A stretch of DNA of 64,000 nt from contig JAXBDG010000011.1 in assembly GCA_036320915.1 (NCBI GenBank), positions 208,501 to 272,500 on the forward strand. Direction: 5' to 3'. Shown piece after piece: positions 1-10,220 of the stretch. Positions within the stretch are counted from its first letter, which is position 1. The number at the start of each line of letters is the position of its first letter. Both the position numbers and the translations under genes were made by a program. The notes under the pieces were generated by a model. The model saw nothing but the letters and a program-made list of their open reading frames with translations, made no database searches and was not told where the DNA came from. The DNA comes from Linnemannia elongata. Its lineage: Eukaryota; Mortierellomycota; Mortierellomycetes; Mortierellales; Mortierellaceae.

Positions 1-614
1 AACACAATATCTATTTAGAGGAAGAAAAGGAAGAAAGTGAGTTGTGTGAAGTTGGGCGATGCTAAGGAACAGTGAGGTCCTGAAACCATTTAAACTATCC
101 TTCCTCATTGAACACATCAACTTCTCTGTTCCTTAAGAAACAGGAACAAACAACCCAAAAACAAGGACTTACAGTAAATACCACGGCGACGGAGGATATC
201 GAGCCAACCACGGAAGCCCACCTTGGAGAAGGTAATACCGGTGTAAACAATACCCAGAACCAAATAGTTCAAGAACGACTGGGTTGTAGGAATCGACACC
301 GGGTTATCACCCTGCGTCAACTTGGTCGTCAAGATCGTCGTCGCAGTAATACACAGTGACAGCAGCTGACCCAACAGCAAGATCGTGATAAACTTGCGCG
401 AGGCCAGGAACGCCAGCCTCTCCCTCCAGGTCTTGGGAGTCGAAGGGTCCTGAGGGTGTTCGGCAGAGAAGACGGCGGAGGAAGTAACGGCGGCAGGGGT
501 GTCAGGGTGGCGATAGAGCTGTTCCTCCTGCTTTGCTTGCTGGGTGTGATCCAGTTCCTCGTACTCCATCTTTAAGTCTGCGTTGTCGGGTTGTTTCTGT
601 GTGTTGGATGACAT
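1..614 (-). CDS. SLC35F/DUF914-type solute carrier, 5' end (partial)
   Basis: First exon is 614..173 and the start of a second exon is 10..1; the gene continues past the left edge. The intron (172..11) opens with GTAAGT and closes with a pyrimidine tract and TAG. Splicing gives the junction GIYYIV, which fits the family pattern after the second membrane helix. The visible 150 residues have an acidic, disordered N-terminal tail (about 1-70), then helix 1 around residues 74-98 (ITILLLGQLLSLCITATTIL) and the hallmark IPTTQSFLNYLVLGIVYTG around 105-123. This is the DUF914 / SLC35F1-F2-F6 branch of the drug/metabolite transporter superfamily, usually ten membrane helices, in endomembranes or plasma membrane, with poorly known substrates. 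A TATA-like stretch lies near 799-807 on the minus strand. The family call is firm; substrate and full length cannot be judged. Confidence 0.85.
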
Positions 615-1919
615 TTTTTTTTTTCTTTGATGTTGATGATGATTGATGAGTGTTGTTGTATTTGTTGTAGGTAGTCAATGGAATGTGTGAGTGGTATTCA
701 GAGACGAGCAGGAATGGTGATGTACGTCTTTTAGGCTTAGGAGGGGTGAAAAGACGATGAAAGCGGCCCATCGGATTTCTGATGGCGGATCCCCCTCCTT
801 TATATACATCTCTGCCCCCTGCCTCCTTCATCTCCAAGCTCAAAGACGAGAAGTTTTTTTTTCATGTTTTGTTGGCTGTTAGACGGAGTTTTCTTTACAG
901 GGTATGTCCATAGGGGTACAAGGACTCATATAACGAATCAAACATGTGCGAAGAGTACCCTTTAGTCCCATTAAGGTTCGGCATGCACTTTCTTCTGAGT
1001 GTTCAATTCTTCTTCTCCCTTCCTTTGCTTGAACGACGAAGGAGAGGAGAGGAGAGAAGAGAAGCGGAAGAAAAAAAAAGTTTTTTCATTGGGGGAGTCT
1101 AAGGAAGAAGAAAGGAAGGACAGCGGGAATGAATCTCCGATGGGGCTGGATGGATGGTTTACTCCTCGTTCACGAATCGCATGGCAAGGATTTGGAGCAC
1201 CCAAAGGGCGGAGGATGTCACTCTATTCCTTCTTTGCAGCAACAACGTGCAGTCTAGACCTGATTCCCCCCTTCTTTGGTCACTCCTTCATTCGCAGCTA
1301 GTTCTTGAGGGCATCAAGGGGAATGGTCTGCTTGTGCTTCTTTGTTTTGTCGTTTATGCTCTCGATCTTATTTCCTTATGTTGACGGTGGATGGTTATGT
1401 CTATCTATCCAATTCATACCCTGCAGCATCTCATCTCGTTTTTTTCTGTCGTCTACCTGTTGCTACGTTAGCTAGAGCATCCATCCTCTAGGCCCATGCA
1501 ATTGCGAAACAACAAACGAAGGTAAAAAAAAGATATATTTCCTGTTGCTAGGTGGAAGTACAGGAAGGAAAACAAGGCGAGTCGGGTCGCGCGCGCATGA
1601 TCACGATCGACGCCCAAGCGTAAACCGAGCTCTCTGTTCGTGACCTTTGTGGCCCTTGTCTGAACCTTCAGACAAAAAACGTTTTTGTTCGTTCATTTTT
1701 TTTTCTTTTTTTTTTTGTGTCCACTCTTTGTACGAGCAGTCACAACCACGCCAACGCGCGACGTGTGAAAAGCTTCGGCCACCCGAGAGGGCACTTACGC
1801 AACACACGCACTTTCAGCTTTCTACACCTTCTCTCACGGCTAACTCCTTTCTCTTCCTCACCTCTCTTTCATTACAACATCTCATTCACACTCAACAACT
1901 AATTTACAAAGGACACAAT
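615..1919. other. Divergent intergenic region
   Basis: This separates the divergently transcribed transporter and PAAF1-like genes, so it should hold both promoters. On the plus side the last ~120 bases before the PAAF1 start are C/T-rich, as is common in fungal 5' leaders. Open frames here (for example near 999-1301) are compositionally simple, and I see no gene. Confidence 0.5.
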
Positions 1920-4897
1920 ATGGGAATCGAAGGATCAGCACCCACGGCATTGGTTCAAGTCACAGTGCAGGCCGACTGGACAGATGTCATTGCCGACGCA
2001 CTTCGACACAACAGCACTGGCACCTTCTGGGTCTCCTGCTACAAGCGAGGTAAACCTCTTCCTTTACGAGCCAAAAAAAAAGAGCATTAGTATTCGGTTA
2101 ATAATAATAAAAATCAACATCCATTGAAACACCGTCGATATTCATCCTTCATGTATTTTTTTTTTTGGATGTTAGGCTCGCCGTCGGTGCATGGAGCGGC
2201 CAAGGTCACTGTTGTGGGAGATAGGAAAGTGCAGTTGACGGGACATGATGGTATTAACCTCGAGTCCATCACCAACGTACGTGATTTCTCGTGTTGACTT
2301 CATTGTTCCAGGAAAGAATAGCTCGATACTGGACATCATCATCACTGCAATCGGGCATCTCTTGAACCAGTATCTCGGTGAACGTTTGGATCCTAGACTG
2401 ATCAAAAGAAAGGTGTATCACTGACGGACCTGTGATCTTCCTCTTTTTGCTTTTGTTAATTGTAGCATTCGTTCAGGGTCAAGATCCCAGAGTATGATAA
2501 CGTCGAAGTGGAGGTCTACGGAACCGGTCGACGAACCAATATCGCCAAGGTAGCCCATTACATCACAAGGAGTCCTTACTATCATGGGAAATATGTATGG
2601 AGGCAGGAGAGAACGCGAATTAACTTTGCCTGAATCTTATGCTTTAGATCTCAAGTATGGACGTGTCACCGGAAGGGGCATTGTTTGTTGCAGGATCTGA
2701 GGATGGTACCTTGAGGATTGGCGAAACAGAGTCAGGAAGAATTACTGTAAGTCGGAATGAACACTCTGAACAAGGAAAATGTGGCGTCGCAAGGATATCG
2801 TTTTTTATAGTCCAGAACGCAGACGACTAAATACAGCTCTTTTTGTCGTCTTTGACATGGTCATATAGCAAGAGCTGAAAGCGCACATCCAATACGTCAA
2901 CACATGCCGCTTCTTCCCTTCCGGACAAGGTACAGCTGCAGGATTAATATTGCTTCATCTGACCTGGATATGTGTTCTCGGCAGGAATATATTTCATGGG
3001 AAAATTAGACGTGTTATTAATTCCGATATTTTTATCAACTGATAGTCGTGCTGAGTGGTGGAGGCGATTTCTTGCTCAAGGTTTGGTCAGTACTTGATGG
3101 AAGCTGTCCCGTCACCATGAAGGGTCATATCAGACGTAAGTTGCTTGCTCTATTCATTCCTAATCGTTGTTATGGCCATGCACCAGCCAGCATAACATAT
3201 CTAACTAAGCGTTTTTGACTGTGACGTCTCTGCCAAATAGCCATCTCGGATACTGCCATCATCGACCGTGGACGGAACGTTGTCTGTAAGTCCACTCTTG
3301 TACACTCATTGCTAATACATGATCCATCACAGAAGGTGAGAATACTCTCCTAACTGACATCTCTCCTCGGGCCCCTTTGATAGCATCGTCATATGATGGA
3401 GCGGTAAAGTTGTGGGAGGTCGCATCAGGATCGACGATCAGGACGTTGTTGCAGCATGAGGATCGCGTGAACTCTATTGCACTGGACTCTTGGGAATCCA
3501 CCCTCGAAACTAGCCTTGCTCTTGGTAAGGATTCAAAAAAGGAATTGGTGGCGTCGATTTGATGGATCAACACTTCCATACGCAGTAATGCTCCTATACT
3601 AACATTCCCTGACGCGACTCTCGCAAACCCGTTTTATAGATCCAAAGGAGGTGGCCACGGATGGAAAGCTGGTGATTGCTGCTTCTGAAAGCGGTACTCT
3701 CTATGGACTTGACGTGCGGGCTTCAGAAGAGGTACTGTTCCAGGAATATGAACTTGTCGCCATCATTTATGTGTGGTGCTAAAGTCCCATATCATTGACA
3801 ATTAATCCTCGTTCATTGACCTTCTAAACAGGCGTTCCGACGCAAGTCATATAACAAAGCCCCATTGCGGGCATGTGCTTACTCGGCCCAGCATTCGCTT
3901 GTAGTCTCTGGAACGTCAGAGGGTGTCGTTGAGATCTTTGATATCCGCAAGACCGAGTAAGTCTGATCAGTTGGGTTCTCATGAGAGGAAAAATGACAAT
4001 CGCCGCCGTTTTCATTCGTTCCAACTTTATGAGCGATTTTTCTTCTAATTGTGGAGAGACAGAGAGAGAATGTGTGTATGACCTGTGAGTGTGTCGATCC
4101 ATCTCGTGCTATCCTAACCACGAAGGAATGCTTGCGCGATTATTTTCCCTTCTTTTTGTCTTGGCTGTTGACATGGAATTATTAGTCAGGTGCTGAATAG
4201 GTTCCAACGTGGCACGGCGGGGATCGCCAGCATTGTTTTCAGTGCTCCTTCGTCATCGTCATCGGCCTTGTCGTCTGGCCAGAACGGTCCTGGACTCATC
4301 ATTGGGTGTGGTAAGTCTTTTGTTTTTTTTCGGAGAGTGGATAGTTTGTGTGAATGACTTTTTTAGGAGGAGGAAACAATAGAGTTGTGTCATGAGGAAG
4401 AGATATGTTTTGTTATGTATTCACCACGTTGTTGTGTTGTTGTAGTGTTGAGATGGAGTGTGTACCTTGTTTTTGGGGGGTTGGCTCAAGAGAAGCGAGG
4501 GGAGAGAAGAGATACTAAGGGTCGTACACCCTTACAAGCGGCTAAGTTTTTTTTCTCTCTCGGCGATGACAAATATCATGGGGCAATACCTTCCTCTCTC
4601 TCTCTCTATCCTTATTGAACTAAACCTACATGCTCATGTTTACTCTCTCTTCGCTTCCCTTCAAACTGTGCGACATTGATTAACGTGATAGACGACAGCG
4701 GAGTGTACGAGACAAAACCGATCCAAGGCGAGACGACAGTGCAGGTACTGAGAGAGTATGTCGGGTATGACTTGGATGGCCCTGCACGCGCACGGGTTGT
4801 CGGACACGGCCCCGCTTTGGTCGCTATTTCCAAAGAAGGAGGGTTGTTGCGATTCTCGGGAACCCTTGGTGGTGCAACGCCTGTGCCAGTTGTCTAA
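1920..4897 (+). CDS. PAAF1: PAAF1/Rpn14-like WD40 proteasomal ATPase-associated factor
   Basis: Twelve exons: 1920-2049, 2176-2276, 2466-2549, 2648-2746, 2869-2929, 3046-3135, 3241-3285, 3384-3524, 3640-3731, 3832-3956, 4186-4310, 4692-4897. They sum to 1299 bases, or 432 residues, with every phase consistent and GT-AG ends throughout. The protein is a WD40 beta-propeller. Diagnostic segments match PAAF1: ISSMDVSPEGALFVAGSEDG, then NTCRFFPSGQVVLSGGGDFL, then DTAIIDRGRNVVSSSYDG. In the family (human PAAF1, yeast Rpn14) the protein binds Rpt ATPase subunits and acts as a chaperone or regulator in assembly of the 19S base onto the 20S core, in cytosol and nucleus. Human PAAF1 is about 390 residues, so the length is normal. 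The start follows a C/T-rich leader with a good context (ACAATATGGGA). The last intron (381 bases) is the longest. The extra Ser-rich insert around 4246-4275 looks lineage-specific. Confidence 0.92.
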
Positions 4898-5188
4898 GTA
4901 TGGAAGCTCCAGCACCCTGAATTGGGAGATTGGTGGGTAGGTGAGCAGAGGAAGAGATGGGAGAGTGTTGTCATCATCCTGCATGTCATGTATCAAAACC
5001 TTTTTTTTTTATCCTTTTTTTCTTCTCCGCCCTATTTAATTATTTTTTTTTCTCCTTGCTTGTATCCTTTTTGGCCGCAATGCTAACTTGGGCTTGCTTA
5101 CTTTGCCTGTTTCGTGTGGACGGACGGGTTGACAAAATGGGAGAGAGAGAGGCTGACAAAAATAAAGAACTTATCCTCTCCGTTAGCC

Positions 5189-5321
5189 TTTTTTTTTTTT
5201 TTTTTTTTTTTTTTGCTTTCTCTTTCTCCGTGGCATGGGTGTAGACCATCTTATTTGGTTGTTGGTACTTGGCACCCCATCTCATTACTTTCCCCCCCCC
5301 CCCCCCCCCCCCTTTTTTTTT
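5189..5321. repeat. Poly-T, then poly-C/poly-T tracts
   Basis: T26 at 5189-5214 and C21 at 5292-5312 directly followed by T9. Long pure C runs are uncommon in genomes and are error-prone in sequencing, so exact lengths should be treated with care. Confidence 0.9.
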
Positions 5322-6512
5322 GTTCTTTTTTTTTTCTGTCCTCGTCTCCGGAAAATAAAATACTGGGCGAGACCAGACGTGTTTTATAAATAACAGAGGC
5401 AGGGAAAGTGCAACAAAAGCGGTGTTGTTATTCTGCGTACGGGATCATTGACGGACATCTTAACTAGTTCGGTGGCAAGGAAAAAAAAAAAAAAAAAAAA
5501 GGCGCAAGTGGTAAGAAGTAAAAAAAAAAAAAAAAAAATTGGAAGGAAACACGAGGGTGGGAAGGAAAAAAATTGGTGGATGCTAGATGATAGAGAATCA
5601 GGGGGGCTGGGAAGGGGCGGGGAGGGAAGACTTCGATTCGTGGGGTTGTTGTATGTGTGCCCTTTGGAATGAAAAACTAGGGGGAGGAGTTTTCTTTTAA
5701 TTGAAGTGACAGACAGACACAGATGAGAGAGAGAAAAAGGGATTGGTGTGTGAAGCAGACAAAAGGGGGGTTGAAGAAGGAGCTAAAGAATGATATTAGT
5801 AAATGAAAAGGAGATGTATGTAATGTCCATTGGACCATCAACGGTCGTTGCTGCTTGTGTGATACAGTACGTCCTTTTCTTACGAACGCACTCAGCGTGG
5901 AGGGGATTAGCAAAATGGGGGAGAATAGAAAAGGGAGTGGGGGAGTGAACAATAGGACGGAGGTGGTGTTGACGAAAAATAGGGGTGGGCGTGTTTCTTT
6001 CTTTTTTTTTTCTTCCCTTCTTTGTTGTGCACTGGTAATTGGAAAGGTCAGATGGAGAAAGGGTTTTGTTTCTCTCAGGCACAAGAGATTGGCAATTGTT
6101 TTCGATTATGCCAAGCACAAACAAAAAGCGACAAGGGAAGGTGGTACGACATGGGTGGAGGAAAAGTAAAAACCATGCAACACCATGCGCACACTCCATC
6201 AAGCGATTGGGTAAACGTCAACAAGGATTACGGATGGGAAGGGAAAAAAAACAACAAGGCAAGGCAAGTAAGCAAAACGGAAAGTGGAAAAAAAAAAGTG
6301 GCAAAAAAAAAACGGAAGAGAAAGGCGAGCACGAGGATGTGCGGGATAGCATGTCCGCCGCCCGCGGAAAAGTAGGCATTGGGCACACTATCGCTCAACT
6401 CTCCCACAACTTGGGAAAATTGCAGGAACACGAGCATGAGCTAACCAGCCATCAAGAGATTGTTGGTTTTTTTTTTCCATTCCGTTTTGTAAGGTAGGGG
6501 GAAAGGTACAGC

Positions 6513-6513
<1 letters not shown>

Positions 6514-6552
<39 letters not shown>
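6514..6552. repeat. Poly-A tract, 39 bases
   Basis: An uninterrupted A39 run. No retrotransposed gene body or target duplication is obvious upstream, so it is recorded simply as a homopolymer. Confidence 0.9.
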
Positions 6553-6556
<4 letters not shown>

Positions 6557-6718
6557 CAAGCAAGAAAGCCCCTTCTCACCCGTTGTTTGTTGTTATTGAA
6601 GGTGAGTGAATGAGGGTGAGAGAGTGAGTATGAGTCGACGGACCATGCGGATTAGGCGATGACGAGATTGAGAGAAGGTGGGTGTTTTTTTTTATATTTT
6701 TTTGGTGCTAAAAAGTGA

Positions 6719-6720
<2 letters not shown>

Positions 6721-6759
<39 letters not shown>
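6721..6759. repeat. (AG)n microsatellite
   Basis: About nineteen AG dinucleotides in the spacer between the PAAF1-like gene and the next plus-strand gene. Confidence 0.9.
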
Positions 6760-6761
<2 letters not shown>

Positions 6762-7230
6762 CGTGAACACAAAAAAAAAACAAGCTGACGGGGGACCGAC
6801 CATGAGTAACAGTGGAAGGGAAGGAAAAAAAAAAAAAAAAAAGAATATTGAGTGAGTGAGCCCTAGTCTGTCTGGTCAGTGTGATCAGGGTCCCCTTCTC
6901 GTCGCTTTGTTCTCCTTGAACGTGAACAATAGAACGAGGTTCTTCTTCTCAGGAACACACTCCTTTGGATGGGATGGGTATCTGGGATTTGAAATGCTCT
7001 TATATGGATCGTCCATGGTGCCATTGGGATGGGTTCATTGAAAGGGAATGCAGTTGAAGGAGGAGAGTGAAAGAAGATATCCTTGTTTGCCCCATAGCAG
7101 ATAGTTCGTTTCGTGGGGGAGTGCGAAAAGAAGAAAAGAAGAGAAAAGGGCAGTGCATGTGCACTCATGTTATCGATTGTATACCATGTCAATGCCCTGT
7201 TTTCTGTTGCTTCTTTGTTCTGCTGCTTGT

Positions 7231-8329
7231 GTGATCCATCTGCACCAACCGTTCTCTATTTTCTTTCTTTGTTTCCACTTCTTTCCTCTTTTTTCTTTCC
7301 TTCTTGTCTTCTCTTCTCTTCTTCTCTTCTTTTTCTTCTCTTCTCTTTTTACTTCTTTACTCTCTTCAACAGCATCCACCCCTCATTCTGCATACCCTCA
7401 CTCTCTCTCCTCACTCACTCACTCACTTACATATACCCTCTTTCATCCCCCTTGTTCTTTCTTCCTTCTTACCTCCGTCTTTTTGCTTCTTCCTTCTCTT
7501 CGTCTCCTTCTTCGCTTGATATCAGTCTCACATCCTTCATCCTTCATCCTTCATCCTTCATCTCTTCTCTTTCAGCCTCCCTTTCCTCCTCCTTCTCCTC
7601 TCTCGCTCTCTTTTACCCTCATTTTTCATTTCCTAAATCAATCGCTCTCGTGGTTCACTTTGACCTCTTACTTCTTTTACTTTCACCACCCCCAAATAAC
7701 TGAGCTCAACCCCTCTTCTTACTTCTTTTACACCTGCAGCTACACCCACCACTCTCAACCACTATCTTACTCACTTGACTCTCTGCTCCGTAACCACCAC
7801 CACCACCACCTTCATCATCATCATCAAACGCTCTCCTTCTTTTTTATATTACTTCTTTTATTATTGCATATTACTTGAATTGGATCTACACTTTGTTTGT
7901 TTTGTCTGTTTTGCCACATCCCTCGCACATACACCATTTGCACCATCCTATCCTGTCCTATCCTTCTCATCCCGGATATATATCTTTCTCTCCACAATAC
8001 CACCACCATCTGGCCGTTGTCTGTTTTTACCCTTCTAGCCTTACATAGATAGAGTAATTGGCCAATCGCATATTACTTTTTTTTTTCTTTTTTTTCCCTT
8101 TTCCTTTCTTCTCTTCTTCACTATGTCTTCTTCCTCTCCTTTGTCTTCTTACACCTTCCCTCCACCCTCCACCTCTTCAGCAAAGGCACACCTCACTGTC
8201 AACAGCTCAATTCATATCAACCCTTCCATCATCCCTCCACACTCCTCCTTACCCTCCCCTCTCTCCCCTCCTCTCTCCATCTCGCCACCTTCTTCCTTCT
8301 CCCTTCTCTCCTCTCCCAACACAAACACA
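7231..8329 (+). promoter_or_regulatory. Pyrimidine-rich promoter and 5' leader
   Basis: About 1.1 kb of strongly C/T-biased plus-strand sequence ends exactly where the first well-placed ATG (8330) occurs. Such C/T blocks are typical just upstream of fungal coding starts, and the same pattern precedes the genes at 10221 and 14422 and the minus-strand genes at 26.8 and 36.3 kb. It contains a short run of CATCCTT repeats near 7535-7562. The Ser/Leu/Phe-rich open frames across it are composition artefacts. Confidence 0.55.
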
Positions 8330-9039
8330 ATGGCAGACATGGCTGTCTCATCCAGGCTGAACGACTCCCTTCCACCTCGCCACCCTTCCTCACCCGCCAC
8401 TTCCTCCACCTCCTCCACCTCATCACACCACAACTCTTCTTCTACGAGGACACTGCAAAGAGCAGCCACTTCAGCCCCTGCTCTTCCCTTTATTCAGACC
8501 TCCCCAGAAGAATGGCTCGCACATGCAGCTCAGCAACGACGACATCTCTCCACCGGCTCCTTCTCTTCCACAACTTCTTCTTCCAGTGCAACTTCTTACT
8601 CGACGGGCCACTTCACACCAGACCATAAGCGGAGTAGTAGCCTTCAGGTCCAGTCCCCGGTTCAATTGGCCTTTGGCGAGAGCGAACAGGTCCTCAGCGA
8701 GAACAACGATCCAAAACACCACCAAAAGTTCCTTACACATAATAGTCATAATACCAACACCAGTAGCAGGAGTATATCGGTCACGACAATAACGACCAAC
8801 GGAACCGACGCCAGACCAGGAGATAATGAGGACAGTAAAGAACTAGGAGAAGAAGGAGAACAGGAACCGATGTTGAACGTTAATGTACGACCGTCCGAAT
8901 TGAGAGCTTCATTGATGGCCAGGGCTAGGCGAAGCTCTGCGAAGCTGCAGCAACAACAATTACAACAGCAACAACGGTCAAGGTCAGAGTCTATGCTCTT
9001 TGAGAGAGGGTCCCGACTCTCTGGACTCTCCAATCAAAG
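8330..9039 (+). CDS. Ser-rich, low-complexity protein, first exon (3' end unresolved)
   Basis: I do not recognise this protein. The frame is open from 8123, but the ATG at 8330 has the better context (ACACAATGGC) and sits at the end of the pyrimidine-rich leader. The visible ~236 residues are rich in Ser, Thr and His, then an acidic stretch (KELGEEGEQEP), then a short basic segment around residues 190-220 (RPSELRASLMARARRSSAKL) with interrupted Gln repeats. A plausible donor AG|GTACAT ends the exon at 9039 in phase 2. Reading on instead gives a Phe/Tyr-rich tail ending near 9178. A possible short second exon starts at 9224 after TTGCTCCAG and stops near 9280, but this is weak. It cannot join the exons at 10854 or 11068 of the next gene in frame, so I treat it as separate. 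Confidence 0.5.
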
Positions 9040-10220
9040 GTACATTGCTTACTACTTCTTCTATTGCTCTTCTGGGGCCACGTTTTTTTTTTTATTTGTC
9101 GATGAAACAAGGCAGCCTTTTTTCTCTATTGGATTGTTTAAGAGAGGACGAATAGTGCGAGAAAGTGGATATACATGAGACGTGTGTGCTATGGTGTGCT
9201 TGTGTTTTTATTGATTGCTCCAGTGCTGGATTACTGCTATTTTTTTTTATTTGTTCTTTGGATCGGAGAGGAGGAAGCAATTGAAAGGGAAAAATGAAGA
9301 GTGTAGTGCAAGAAGCCATGGGTCAATGGGCTAGAGCATACCGGGATCTTTACGTCCTCTCTTATGACCATTTCAATTATTCGTGCTACGAATACGAGTC
9401 TTGCAATCGGACAACCTTCAAGTAAAAAATAATCATAATAAGATAACAGGGTGCTTAGAAGAGAAAGCAATTGGAAAAGCAGGATGCATCGGGGGGGTAT
9501 GCTTCACCATGGACGCCCTCAAGAAGCCCCTTTATATTGACGCTATCAACAACCAACCAACATTCAACTATTGCAACCAATCTGCAAACCAAGGAACCAT
9601 GCACCAACAACGATAAGCTAAGGCAACGCGAAAGCAATGCAAGCATATGATAGTGCGCTCCAATGTCCCTTCTCCTCCTTTGAGCTTTGACATGAGTGGG
9701 GATAACAAATAAGTCAAAGGAAAGGGGGTGCTCGCACCCTTTTTTTTTCTTTTTTTTCTTGGGTTCTCTTCTCTCGTCTTTTCCCGCTTTCACCCTCCTC
9801 TCCTTCCATGTGTTCACGGAGACAGCTTTCTTTTGAGGGAGAGAGAGAGAGAGAGAGAGGGAGAGGGTAATAAGGAGTGATGATTAGGAAAAAGCAAAGA
9901 GGGGAGGGGGAGGAGAGGGGGAAAAGGAAGCAGAGTTGAGAATGAGCAGCAGATAGAAGAGGAGCAGGCAAAAGGAAAGCAACAATGACAAAGAACGAGC
10001 ACGAGCAAGGAAGGGGGGGTCGTCTATGGGGTTGATATATTCTCTGTTCTTCACCCATCGAAACAATCTGATCAACTTTGGATACGTTTTTTTTTTTTCA
10101 CTGAGCGAATCACTGACTGTCTTATTCTCCCTTCTCTTTCTCTCTCCCTCTCTCTTTCCCCCCCACACTACACTCGCACACGCATACAAACATCACCTGT
10201 ACATACTCACACCCAAAACC
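9040..10220. other. Spacer or intron sequence
   Basis: This holds a purine-rich block with a GA repeat (about 9838-9870) and then a C/T-rich leader (10120-10200) before the next start. Apart from a doubtful short exon near 9224-9280, I see no gene. Confidence 0.4.

Larger units (their letters stand above)
4898..7230. other. Gene-free spacer rich in homopolymers
   Basis: This lies downstream of the PAAF1-like gene. It has a 26-base T run (5189-5214), a 21-base C run (5292-5312) followed by T, A runs at 5481-5500 and 5520-5538, a 39-base A run (6514-6552) and a 39-base GA repeat (6721-6759). Open frames here are Lys-, Phe- or Ser-rich translations of these tracts. I see no convincing gene. Confidence 0.6.

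Noticed and set aside
5480..6600. Poly-A runs as retrotransposon (LINE/SINE) tails
   Set aside because: No element body, promoter boxes or target duplications recognised next to the runs.
7113..7878. Plus-strand Ser/Leu/Phe-rich frames of 196 and 241 codons
   Set aside because: Composition of a C/T-rich leader read in different frames; no start context, domain or splice support.
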